Shown: one piece after another, positions 18,466-27,327 of the stretch | How positions within the stretch are numbered: the stretch's first letter is position 1 | Layout: the number at the start of each line of letters is the position of its first letter | Assembly (NCBI GenBank): GCA_002412885.1 | Contig: DHVX01000042.1 | Location: 40,126-104,125 of the forward strand | Length of the DNA: 64,000 nucleotides | Source of the DNA: Bacteroidales bacterium UBA5197 | Lineage (GTDB): Bacteria > Bacteroidota > Bacteroidia > Bacteroidales > Lentimicrobiaceae | Direction of reading: 5' to 3' | Made by a program: the position numbers and the translations under genes | Notes under the pieces: model-generated | What the model was told of the DNA's origin: nothing | Databases searched by the model: none | What the model saw: only the letters and a program-made list of their open reading frames with translations

Positions 18466-19548
18466 TTATTCAGGCATTTTATACACCATCGCATTTACAT
18501 GCATTCCTGCGCCAACCGAAGCAAACACAAAATGATCGCCGGGGTTCAGGTGATGGTTCTCAATATCTTTACCAATAATCAGGTTGTAAAGTATCGGAAG
18601 TGTAGCTACTGAGTTGTTGCCAAGCCATGAAATTGTCATAGGCATCGAAAACTCAGGACGTTTGGTAAAACCATAAAGCTCGTAAAGCCTTGTGACAATG
18701 GCTTCGTCCATTTTTTCGTTAGCCTGATGGATAAGTATGCGTTCTATTTTCTCAATGGGAAGGCCGCTCTTGTCAATGGCAAGTTTGATGGCACCTGGTA
18801 CAGTTTTCAGGGCATACTCATACAACTTGCGACCGTTCATTTTCAGGTAAAGATTACTTTTATCCTCAGGGTTGTTCGACCTGTCCATACGAAGCAGGAA
18901 GGCTTGTTCCAAAGTATCGGTGCGTGTGGCATGAGTTAATATGCCAACAGGTGTTTCACTTTCAACTGCACTTAAAACAACCGCACCCGCTCCGTCAGAA
19001 TAGATCATGCTGTCGCGGTCGTGAGGGTCGCTGATGCGCGAAAGGGTTTCGGAACCGATAACCAGAATATGCTTTGCATCGCCTGACTTTATGTAATAAT
19101 TGGCCTGAATCATAGCCTGAAGCCATCCCGGGCAACCAAACGGCAGATCGTAAGCAACAGTGAACGGATTCGCAATGGCCAGCTTATACTTCACTCTGGA
19201 AGCAAGTGCAGGGACAAAATCAGAATGTGTTTCGCCATGCCTGACATCCCCAAAGTTATGGGCTACAATGATGTAGTCAAGTTCTTCCTTGTCTATTCCG
19301 GCATTGGCAATGGCTTTCTCTGCTGCGAAAAAGGCTATATCGGAGCAAACAAACTCATCTTCAACATACCTGCGCTCGTCTATTCCCGTAATCTGCTGAA
19401 ATTTGGAAATGATCTCTTCTCTGGGACGGGTAATTGCTTGCCCATTCGACTCAAGAAATTCGGTAGTGAGAAAAGCGGAATTGGGAACCAGCTTGGTAGG
19501 TATGTAAATTCCTGAGCCAGTTATTGTTGCGTAGATTGATTTTGACAT
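18466..19548 (-). CDS. 3-oxoacyl-ACP synthase III family protein (FabH-like)
   Basis: A 360-residue thiolase-fold condensing enzyme. The Cys-His-Asn triad of KAS III is present: Cys139 in FGCPGW, His274 in IHQAN and Asn311 in LGNNS. The residue before the catalytic Cys is Gly rather than Ala. It should condense an acyl-CoA starter with malonyl-ACP, starting fatty acid or a specialised lipid synthesis. The frame opens at 19575, but the family N-terminus MSKSIYATITGSG fixes the start at 19548. It is probably a second, Bacteroidota-type homologue distinct from the housekeeping FabH, since no other fab genes are nearby. Confidence 0.88.
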   Translation of the reverse strand: MSKSIYATITGSGIYIPTKLVPNSAFLTTEFLESNGQAITRPREEIISKFQQITGIDERRYVEDEFVCSDIAFFAAEKAIANAGIDKEELDYIIVAHNFGDVRHGETHSDFVPALASRVKYKLAIANPFTVAYDLPFGCPGWLQAMIQANYYIKSGDAKHILVIGSETLSRISDPHDRDSMIYSDGAGAVVLSAVESETPVGILTHATRTDTLEQAFLLRMDRSNNPEDKSNLYLKMNGRKLYEYALKTVPGAIKLAIDKSGLPIEKIERILIHQANEKMDEAIVTRLYELYGFTKRPEFSMPMTISWLGNNSVATLPILYNLIIGKDIENHHLNPGDHFVFASVGAGMHVNAMVYKMPE

Positions 19549-19817
19549 TTTCAAGTTGATTGAGATTAAAACCAAAATTTACTACTGTAACTATTTGCGA
19601 GTAAACTGCAAAAACTTAAGGAACAAGTCAAAAGTGAACCAATGAATTTTTGCGATGCAAAGATACTGCTATTATCAAATTGTTTTAATGATTTTTACTT
19701 TTGTCAAGGTTTCTATGCCATTCTGACACTTTATTTAGTTGTGAAATATAGTGTAGTGGCCTGATAATCTGAATCTTTAAACTATGATTATTTAATGAAA
19801 CTGAGCAACAAAATCTC

Positions 19818-20387
19818 TTAATCCTGCAGAGATTTCCCGATTTCCATAATGGAAATAAAATCTTTTCCAGGCTGCGAAACGGATTTATAATAGAGTTGTT
19901 TGGCAAAATCAACGAATGTATGGGTTTCGCTAAGCCGCAGGTAGGAGGGATTCAGGTCGTTTTCACCCAATCTTATCCGGTCAAGGGCATCCGCATCTTT
20001 CAGAATGGCAACGGTGTACCAATCTGGATCGTTTGCCGGAAGTTCATTGCCGAGCGAGTGCATTGTGGTGGCTTTGCCGATAATGAACAGGTCGTTGAGA
20101 CTTGCCCCGTTCTGCTGAAACAATGATTTGTAAAGCGGAAGTTTCAGATTGGCTGCATCTGTGCCATGTTGTGTGCAATATCCATCGTGTTTGCGGGCCA
20201 TATCGTGAATGTAGGCAGCAAAAAATGCGTTTCTTGCTTCTGTAATTCTTCCTGTGAGCTCTCCAAGCCTCAGTACATGTGCCATAACTCTGTATGTATG
20301 CAAAACCCCATGCAGCCGGCTTGGATGATCAAACTGGCTTTCATTGAGGTTAAATTCAGAGAAGGGTAATACAAGCTGAGTTTTCAT
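19818..20387 (-). CDS. HD-domain metal-dependent phosphohydrolase-like protein
   Basis: A 189-residue protein with an HD-domain pattern: RLHGVLHTYRVM (first His), AAYIHDMARKHDG (the HD doublet), a later H in HSLGNE and LKDADALDR (final Asp). This set of metal ligands suggests a nucleotide or phosphoester hydrolase acting in the cytoplasm. The substrate is unknown. It follows marC by 39 bp on the same strand, so the two may be co-transcribed. A 269-bp AT-rich gap separates it from the ketoacyl synthase gene. Confidence 0.8.
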   Translation of the reverse strand: MKTQLVLPFSEFNLNESQFDHPSRLHGVLHTYRVMAHVLRLGELTGRITEARNAFFAAYIHDMARKHDGYCTQHGTDAANLKLPLYKSLFQQNGASLNDLFIIGKATTMHSLGNELPANDPDWYTVAILKDADALDRIRLGENDLNPSYLRLSETHTFVDFAKQLYYKSVSQPGKDFISIMEIGKSLQD

Positions 20388-20426
20388 AAGTCATGGAGTT
20401 CATTTGAAGGCTAATTCATTCTTAAG

Positions 20427-21074
20427 CTAGTTGGGGACAATTCCCAGCATTGATTGCACTATCGGCCTTAGTCCCGCAAAGAAAAATTCCACAGCAATTA
20501 CCATCATAATTAGTCCCATCAGTTTCATAAGGATTTTATTGCCGGTTTCGCCCAGCAGGCGGATAATTTTACCGGCTCCAAGCAGCACAATGTAGGTTAT
20601 AAGCAAGGTTACCACAATTGAGAGAATCAGAATCATTTTTAGCTGAAATGAGTGGCTGTCCTCCATCAGCACAATGGAGTTGGTGATGGCACCGGGACCG
20701 GCAATCATCGGAATTGCCAGCGGAGTAACCGAAATATCATCAACATACTTCTTCACCATATCATCATCCATCTTTATTTTGCTGATTCTTGCATGAAGCA
20801 TATCAAAACCCATGATGAAGAAGATAATACCACCCACAATCCTGAATCCATTCACTGAAATGCCAAAAAATTTAAACAGCAACTGTCCGCCAAACGCAAA
20901 CATCAGCAAAATGATGAATGCTGTAATTACAGCCTTGAGTGCTGTTCTTTTTCTTTGTTTTTCCGAAATATCGGCAGTCATGGTCATAAAAACAGGCATA
21001 ACCCCAAGTGGATTTATGATCGCAAAAAAAGAAGTAAAGAAGAGCAGTGCGGTGGTGAAAAGTTCGTGACTCAT
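20427..21074 (-). CDS. MarC family membrane protein
   Basis: A 215-residue inner-membrane protein with six predicted helices. FFAIINPLGVMPVFM, RIVGGIIFFIMGFDML and PLAIPMIAGPGAI are hallmarks of the MarC/NAAT family. Despite the name, no role in antibiotic resistance is established; one archaeal member transports neutral amino acids. It is transcribed leftward after the FtcD terminator hairpin, probably as the first gene of a marC-HD pair. Confidence 0.9.
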   Translation of the reverse strand: MSHELFTTALLFFTSFFAIINPLGVMPVFMTMTADISEKQRKRTALKAVITAFIILLMFAFGGQLLFKFFGISVNGFRIVGGIIFFIMGFDMLHARISKIKMDDDMVKKYVDDISVTPLAIPMIAGPGAITNSIVLMEDSHSFQLKMILILSIVVTLLITYIVLLGAGKIIRLLGETGNKILMKLMGLIMMVIAVEFFFAGLRPIVQSMLGIVPN

Positions 21075-21087
21075 GGCATGAAGTTGT

Positions 21088-21118
21088 AAAACCTGCCGGA
21101 TTTATAGACCCGGCAGGC
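21088..21118 (-). terminator. Rho-independent terminator after ftcD
   Basis: CCTGCCGG ... CCGGCAGG stem (21092-21118) with a 10-base loop; on the minus strand it is followed by TTTTAC. It lies just past the ftcD stop and before marC. Confidence 0.75.
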
Positions 21119-21128
21119 TTATTAAGAT

Positions 21129-22817
21129 TTATATGCTGATTTTACTGTTAACGATAGCCAGAATTGCTGTTTCAGCTTCGCACGCTTTGCGTTCTATTTC
21201 AGCACCTTTGTTCAACACAGAGTTTACAAAGTCTTTGTCGTTGAGGCCTGAAGCATTGATTTTTACATTCAGAAATGCACCCATAACTGCTGATCTTACG
21301 GCCAAAGCACCAACTCCGGCATCTGATACTGAATTTGGGTTTCCTGTTTCGGCCATTGCTTTCAGGATTTCCATGGCTGCAAATGATTTTTCCATGACTT
21401 TGAAAGGAATTTCAATGGCATATTTGGTTGCTTCCTGAATGGCAGCGGTACGTGCAGCTTTTTCAGCATCGTTTCCTTTTGGAAGTCCGAATGCATCCAT
21501 TATCTTGTTGAAAGCATTGGTGTCTTCATCCACCAGGTGAATCAGTTCATCTTTTAATTTCTGACCTTTTTCTGCCCAATCGGAAAACTCTTCCCAGCGA
21601 TCGTCCCATCCAGCTTTGTGCGATGAAAGGTTGGCAACCATAGTACCGAGCGAAATGCCCAGAGCGCCCATATAGGCTGAGATTGACCCTCCGCCGGGAG
21701 CCGGTGATTCTGAAGCAGTTTCATCAGCAAAGCCTGCACAGGTCATGTCCATCAGTTTTTTTGATGAATTATCGCGAAGCACATACTCAATGATTTTCTC
21801 TTCGGGATTAAAAGGTTTCAAATCATCAAGTCCGAGCGATTTAACTGCAATTTTAATCAGCTCTGCTTCCGAAACACCCACCGAACGGTTTTGTTTTTTC
21901 AGGAAATACTTGCCGGCATCTGTGAAAACCTTAAGCGGAGCAAGTCCCACCAGTTCAGAACCGGTAACCCTCATTCCACGGTCGTGCGCCTTTTTGCAGG
22001 ATTCTTCGAATGCCACATGAACCGGAGTAATACTGATGTTGGTGAGGTTGATTGAAACCTGCGCAATTCCGTATTCTTCAATAAACCAGCCAATGGCTTT
22101 GCAGGCTTTTAATGAACCGGGAATATTGATCTGATTGCCTTTTTCATCTTTCATAATTTTTCCGGTCACCTGATTGCCTTCGCGCATGGGCCGGCCTTTT
22201 TCACGAATATCGAAAGCCACGGCATTTGCCCTGCGTGTAGAAGTCGTGTTGAGGTTGATGTTGTAAGCCACCAGAAAATCACGAGCACCTACTGCAATGG
22301 CGCCGGTTTTTGGCAGAAATTCGGCAGGTCCGAAATCGGGTTTCCATGCAGCATCGCTGAGCTTGTTGGGAAGTCCTTCGTACTCACCTGAGCGGCAGTT
22401 GGCCAGATTGCGGCGAACCGGGGTTTTTGCTGCATCTTCGTAGCAATAAACCGGAATGCCAAGTTCGGTGCCTATGCGTTCGGCAAGTTTGTGCGCGAAT
22501 TTTACAGTTTCTTCCATGCTTATGTTGGCAATGGGAACCAGCGGACAAACATCAGTTGCGCCAAAACGGGGATGAGCACCTGAATGTTTACTCATGTCAA
22601 TGACTTCCATGGCTTTTTTTACCGCCCTGAAAGCAGCTTCTATTACCTGTTCGGGCTCACCGGCAATGGTAACAACGGTACGGTTGGTTGCTGCACCCGG
22701 ATCAACATCCAGCAACTGGACTCCGTCAACGGTTTTAATCTGATCAGTAATCTGCTGAATTACAGCCATGTCGCGTCCTTCGCTGAAATTGGGAACGCAT
22801 TCGATAATCTGTTTCAT
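21129..22817 (-). CDS. ftcD: Bifunctional glutamate formimidoyltransferase / formimidoyl-THF cyclodeaminase
   Basis: A 562-residue fusion. Residues 1-330 are the formiminotransferase part (ECVPNFSEGRD at the N-terminus; HSGAHPRFGATDVCPLVP in the folate/glutamate site). Residues about 345-562 are the cyclodeaminase part (SPAPGGGSISAYMGALG). It takes the formimino group from formiminoglutamate, the histidine breakdown product, to tetrahydrofolate and deaminates it to methenyl-THF, giving glutamate, ammonia and a one-carbon unit. It lies 137 bp downstream of hutI on the same strand. hutH and hutU are absent from the window. Confidence 0.95.
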   Translation of the reverse strand: MKQIIECVPNFSEGRDMAVIQQITDQIKTVDGVQLLDVDPGAATNRTVVTIAGEPEQVIEAAFRAVKKAMEVIDMSKHSGAHPRFGATDVCPLVPIANISMEETVKFAHKLAERIGTELGIPVYCYEDAAKTPVRRNLANCRSGEYEGLPNKLSDAAWKPDFGPAEFLPKTGAIAVGARDFLVAYNINLNTTSTRRANAVAFDIREKGRPMREGNQVTGKIMKDEKGNQINIPGSLKACKAIGWFIEEYGIAQVSINLTNISITPVHVAFEESCKKAHDRGMRVTGSELVGLAPLKVFTDAGKYFLKKQNRSVGVSEAELIKIAVKSLGLDDLKPFNPEEKIIEYVLRDNSSKKLMDMTCAGFADETASESPAPGGGSISAYMGALGISLGTMVANLSSHKAGWDDRWEEFSDWAEKGQKLKDELIHLVDEDTNAFNKIMDAFGLPKGNDAEKAARTAAIQEATKYAIEIPFKVMEKSFAAMEILKAMAETGNPNSVSDAGVGALAVRSAVMGAFLNVKINASGLNDKDFVNSVLNKGAEIERKACEAETAILAIVNSKISI

Positions 22818-22954
22818 TATTTTTTGAGTTATTGTGTTTGTTAAACTTTTTGTTGGCCAGAGGTCAATGCATCAAAAATCAAAGAATTTGACTATTAACG
22901 ACTTAAATCATTTTTTTACGTCAATTTCTAAATTCTGATCTGTTGTTTTTACAA

Positions 22955-24220
22955 TCAAAAGGAAACTATTGCGCCGTTTAGGATTGCAGTTTCGACTTTA
23001 TTGCTGCCGTAAGCATACGGCATAAACTCCATGGTTGATATGGGTTTGGTGATGAAAAAGTTGGCTTTTTTTCCAACGGCAATGCTGCCATACTGATCGC
23101 TGATGCCCATGGCGTATGCACCATTGATTGTGCAGGCATTCAAAGCTTCCTTCGGAGTCATTCTGAACATAATGCAACCCATCGAAAGTATAAGTTGCAT
23201 GTTGCCCGAAGGGGAGGAGCCCGGGTTGAAATCGCTGGCCAGCGCAATCGGCAAACCGGCTTCTATCATTTTGCGGGCCGGGGCATGAACCATATTCAGA
23301 AAAAATGCAGCACCCGGAAGGAGCGTGGGCATGGTTTCTGAACCCAGCAGCGTTGCAATCTCATCGTCACCGGTAAATTCCAGATGATCCACCGAAAGGG
23401 CATTATATTTTACACCAACCTGAATTCCTCCAGAATAATCCAGCTCATTGGCATGGATTTTCGGTCTCATGCCATATTTCATGCCAGCCATCAGTATGCG
23501 TTCGGTGTCATCAGGCGTAAAAAATCCGCGATCGCAGAACACATCAATAAAATCAGCAAGATTGGCAGACGCAACCTGTGGTATCATTTCGTTGATAATC
23601 AGGTCAACATATTCGTCTTGCTTGCCTTTGTAATCAGCCGGAACAGCATGTGCTCCCAGAAATGTGGATTTTATAGTCAATGGACTGAGCATTTTCAGGC
23701 GGTGAATAACGCGCAGCATTTTCATTTCATCCTGAGTATTCAGACCATAACCGCTTTTGATTTCAACAGCACCGGTACCGTATCGTATAATTTCGTTAAG
23801 GCGTTCCAGTGCCTGTTCCACAAGTTCTTCCTCCGAAGTATCGTGAAGTCGCTGGGCTGAATTAAGAATGCCTCCGCCGCGTTTGGCTATTTCTTCGTAT
23901 GAAAGTCCTTTTATTTTGTCAACGTACTCAATCTCACGGCTTCCCGCATACACCAAGTGGGTATGCGAATCGCAGAATGAGGGAAATACCATCCGGCCTC
24001 GGGCATCAATTACCTTTATTCCTTCCTCATCAAAAAGACTGCTGTCTAATTCGCTCATCAAACCATACGAAGAGATCTGACTTCCCTCGGTTAAAAGGTA
24101 AGCATCGTCAATCCGGTTCCATTCCGACATTTTTTTACCAGCCACTAATCGGGTTTCTAAACTGCCGATCCCGTTAAGAGTTTTGATGTTTGTAATCAGT
24201 AATCTATTGGTATTGTTCAT
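22955..24220 (-). CDS. hutI: Imidazolonepropionase
   Basis: A 421-residue amidohydrolase that opens imidazolone propionate to N-formimino-L-glutamate, the substrate of the next gene (ftcD). Visible signatures are DSHTHLVYAGSRE (metal-binding HxH), the HANELDYSGG and HLEFTGDDE motifs, and ASDFNPGSSPSGNMQL. The length matches the family (about 405-425). It is first of the leftward hutI-ftcD pair. A TACCTTTG box on the minus strand (24255-24262) lies 34 bp upstream and may be its -7 element. Confidence 0.95.
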   Translation of the reverse strand: MNNTNRLLITNIKTLNGIGSLETRLVAGKKMSEWNRIDDAYLLTEGSQISSYGLMSELDSSLFDEEGIKVIDARGRMVFPSFCDSHTHLVYAGSREIEYVDKIKGLSYEEIAKRGGGILNSAQRLHDTSEEELVEQALERLNEIIRYGTGAVEIKSGYGLNTQDEMKMLRVIHRLKMLSPLTIKSTFLGAHAVPADYKGKQDEYVDLIINEMIPQVASANLADFIDVFCDRGFFTPDDTERILMAGMKYGMRPKIHANELDYSGGIQVGVKYNALSVDHLEFTGDDEIATLLGSETMPTLLPGAAFFLNMVHAPARKMIEAGLPIALASDFNPGSSPSGNMQLILSMGCIMFRMTPKEALNACTINGAYAMGISDQYGSIAVGKKANFFITKPISTMEFMPYAYGSNKVETAILNGAIVSF

Positions 24221-24546
24221 AATAAAGCCTCCGGATTTTGATTTAGAAGTGTTGCAAAGGTATTAATTTAGGTCTTTATCAGATTAGTTTTTTAAAACGA
24301 TTGTTATATATGGTTTCCGATCGATTATTGAAGTTGCTGATTGATTTTTAGTTCTGCAATGGGTTTTTTATTAATTTTGTCACAGGAAACTTTAAAAATC
24401 CCTGCTTCTAATTGATTGAGTTGTCATCAGCCAAGCAACTTTTTTTTGCTTAAATGGTTAATAATTCTGATCCGACAAACTCCTGATATTGAAATCGATC
24501 CATGAACTCAGGAATTTTCAACCCATTTATCAATCTAACACAGCTT
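24221..24546. other. Intergenic region between divergent hutI and S8 peptidase genes
   Basis: A 326-bp AT-rich divergent promoter region. It has a TACCTTTG box toward hutI (24255-24262, minus) and a TAATTTTG box toward the peptidase (24372-24379, plus). The latter would give a leader of about 165 bases. No gene or repeat is seen. Confidence 0.5.
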
Positions 24547-27228
24547 ATGAAAACAATTTTTCACTCTGAAACTTCAACGTTTAAAAGTTTTGCGCTACTG
24601 GCTTTGCTCGTATTTGCAGGTACTTTTGGCTTAATGGCACAAAATTTTGAGAGGGATTACCAGGACGGGCGTCTTTACTTCAAATTTAAGGACAATGTAA
24701 ATCTGAATATTTCTGTTCGGAGCGATAACAGCGTTGCCATTGAGGATATTCCATTCATTGCTGATCTTCAATCCGTTTATCGGCTGAAAAGCCTTGAGCG
24801 TCCTTTCGATTTAAATCAGGATAGCAAATTGCTCCGCACTTTCATGCTTGAGATTGAGGACATTGCGCTGATCAATCAGGTGCTTCAGGAATTGCAGATT
24901 GAGCCTGACCTCGAGTATGTTGAGAAAGTTCCGATGGATTACATCCATTATGTGCCCAATGATACATTGTACAATATGTACAACGGACCCAGCAACTGGA
25001 ACTGGCATATGGATGTAATTAAGGCCGAACAAGCCTGGGACATTACAAAAGGTTCATCTGATATAAAAGTAGCCATTGTTGACAATGCAGTTTGGGTTGA
25101 TCACCCCGATCTGGCAAGTAAAATTGTACTTCAGCGCGATACTTATTATAATACCAACAATGCAAATCCACCAACAACCGGCGATCCTTTCGACTGGTCG
25201 CACGGAACCCATTGCGCTGGTCTGGCAGCAGCCATTACCGATAATGGAACCGGAATTTCAGCCATTGGTTTTAACGTGAGTATTATTGCTGTAAAAGCTG
25301 CGAATAACAGCAATCCAAACGGCATCTATGGTTATCCCGGTATTCAGTGGGCTGCAAACAATGGTGCTGATGTTATCAATATGTCATGGGGTGGTCCGGG
25401 TTACTCGGCAACCAACCAAAATCTGATCAATACCATTACAAATATGGGAGTTGTGCTTCTGGCTTCAGCCGGCAACGACAATGTGTCCAGTACGCATTAC
25501 CCTTCAGGATACAACAATGTAATTTCAATTGCTTCTACCAATTCAGATGACCGGAAAAGCGATTTTTCCAATTATGGAACTGCCATAGATTTATGTGCTC
25601 CGGGAGGAATCAGCACCACAGGTCCTTCAGGATTGTTAAGCACTACCTACAATTCAAACACCTACGGATATTACGATCTGATGGCCGGTACTTCAATGGC
25701 TACACCGGTTGCAGTTGGTTTGGTCGGACTTATTCTTTCAATAAATCCGGCGCTGACACCTGCTCAGGTCGAAACCATTCTCAAAACAACTGCCGACAAC
25801 ATTGAAGCTTTAAATCCTGATTATGCAGGACAGCTTGGATCAGGACGTATTAACGCATATCAGGCCGTACTGAATACACCTTTTCAGCCTACCGCCAATT
25901 TCAGCACTCCGGTTACAACCATATTTCCCGGCGGAGGAGTTGATTTTACTGATCTGTCAACCGGCGTTCCTTCAACCTGGCAATGGACATTTCAGGGAGG
26001 AACCCCCGCATCATCATCGGTTGCCAATCCAACCAACATAAAGTTCAATTCACCCGGTGTTTACGATGTTACACTCACTGTAACCAATCAGTTCGGAACC
26101 CATACTCTTGTACTCGAAGACTATATCACCGCAACCAATACACCTGCACCTTATGTAGGTTTTACGGTATCAGACCAAACTCCTTGTATTCAGGATGTTG
26201 TTGTGATGAACGATCTTTCGCTTTATAGCCCGACAAGCTGGTCGTGGACAATAACACCTGATCATTTTGAATTTGTCAACGGAACAAGCAGTACCTCGCA
26301 GAATCCACAGATTCAGTTTATGATTCCAGGCTTATACTCTGTTGGTTTTACAGCCACCAATGCAAACGGGTCCAACTCTGTAACCGAAACCGACTTTATC
26401 GATGTTTATGGAGCCGTACCTTCATATACCGTTGATATGGAAGACGGAACTTCGGGCTACTTTATGGTATGGGATACAGTAAAATCACAGTCAAAAATTG
26501 ATGCACGTTCCGCTTACCAAAGTAACTTCGGCATTCATTTTCATGGCGATCCGGTTCCAACCGGATGGTCAGGAAGCCCTACAACAGGCACTGCAACCCA
26601 GGCTTGGGAAAGCAATCTGGGCTTCCATGGCAAAGTGCATATTTGCGGCGTTGATGGAAATGATCTCAACAATATTGCCCTCTCATTCGATCTTCGCCAG
26701 ACATATTCCCTCGGCCCCCGCTTCAGCTGGTTCAGGGTTCTGGTAAATGGCGAACAGGTTGCTGATATAAATGGAAACACTGATTTTAATCCGGTTACTG
26801 CTGCAGCTGACCCATGGACAAGGTTAACTTTTGACCTTTCGGCTTATGCAGGAACCGTTTTCGATGTAACTCTTCAGTCAGCTACCCGTTTTTCAGATAA
26901 AACGCAGGGAGAAGGTGATAATGTATTTATCGACAATATCAGCATCACCAACACCACCAGCACCAAACCTTCAGCTCAGAAATCTTCGGGTTTCAAGGTT
27001 TATCCCAACCCTTCTGACGGCAGGTTTACCATCGCCTCTGATAAACTTGAAGGTACTTATAACATCAAAGTTTTGTCGCTCCTCGGAAATTCAGTTTACT
27101 CAGTTTCAGGTGATTCAAATGGTCGTTTGATGAGAGCTATTGATCTCAGCCATCTGCCTGCAGGAGTCTATCTGATTAACATTTCGAATGAGAACCAGAA
27201 TTTCAATCAAAGGATCATCATACGATAA
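24547..27228 (+). CDS. T9SS-exported S8 (subtilisin-like) peptidase with PKD domains
   Basis: An 893-residue secreted serine peptidase. Signal peptide to about residue 32 (FALLALLVFAGTFGLMAQ), an inhibitory propeptide, then the catalytic domain with Asp179 (AIVDNAVWVDHPDL), His219 (HGTHCAG) and Ser383 (GTSMATP). Two PKD-like domains (WQWTFQGGTP; SWSWTITPD), a jelly-roll-like domain and a T9SS sorting domain (VYPNPS, ending NQRIIIR) follow. The frame opens at 24502, but the signal peptide supports the ATG at 24547. It probably degrades protein at or outside the cell surface and leads a run of three exported peptidases. Confidence 0.92.
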   Translation: MKTIFHSETSTFKSFALLALLVFAGTFGLMAQNFERDYQDGRLYFKFKDNVNLNISVRSDNSVAIEDIPFIADLQSVYRLKSLERPFDLNQDSKLLRTFMLEIEDIALINQVLQELQIEPDLEYVEKVPMDYIHYVPNDTLYNMYNGPSNWNWHMDVIKAEQAWDITKGSSDIKVAIVDNAVWVDHPDLASKIVLQRDTYYNTNNANPPTTGDPFDWSHGTHCAGLAAAITDNGTGISAIGFNVSIIAVKAANNSNPNGIYGYPGIQWAANNGADVINMSWGGPGYSATNQNLINTITNMGVVLLASAGNDNVSSTHYPSGYNNVISIASTNSDDRKSDFSNYGTAIDLCAPGGISTTGPSGLLSTTYNSNTYGYYDLMAGTSMATPVAVGLVGLILSINPALTPAQVETILKTTADNIEALNPDYAGQLGSGRINAYQAVLNTPFQPTANFSTPVTTIFPGGGVDFTDLSTGVPSTWQWTFQGGTPASSSVANPTNIKFNSPGVYDVTLTVTNQFGTHTLVLEDYITATNTPAPYVGFTVSDQTPCIQDVVVMNDLSLYSPTSWSWTITPDHFEFVNGTSSTSQNPQIQFMIPGLYSVGFTATNANGSNSVTETDFIDVYGAVPSYTVDMEDGTSGYFMVWDTVKSQSKIDARSAYQSNFGIHFHGDPVPTGWSGSPTTGTATQAWESNLGFHGKVHICGVDGNDLNNIALSFDLRQTYSLGPRFSWFRVLVNGEQVADINGNTDFNPVTAAADPWTRLTFDLSAYAGTVFDVTLQSATRFSDKTQGEGDNVFIDNISITNTTSTKPSAQKSSGFKVYPNPSDGRFTIASDKLEGTYNIKVLSLLGNSVYSVSGDSNGRLMRAIDLSHLPAGVYLINISNENQNFNQRIIIR

Positions 27229-27250
27229 GCTTATTTAAAATCATTCTAAA

Positions 27251-27288
27251 TGCCTCTGCCTTTTGTAAAGTGCAGGGGCATTTTTTTT
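27251..27288 (+). terminator. Rho-independent terminator after the S8 peptidase gene
   Basis: TGCCTCTGC pairs with GCAGGGGCA (one G-T wobble), followed by eight T. The T run overlaps the -7 box of the next gene. Confidence 0.85.
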
Positions 27289-27295
27289 ACTTTTG
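27261..27295 (+). promoter_or_regulatory. Promoter of the first C10 peptidase gene
   Basis: TTTTG (27261-27265), 22 bp, then TACTTTTG (27288-27295). The -33 element sits in the terminator loop and the -7 box begins at the last T of the U-tract. The start codon is 32 bp downstream. Confidence 0.6.
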
Positions 27296-27327
27296 GCGCC
27301 AATCTATTCATTCCCAAAATATTTCTG

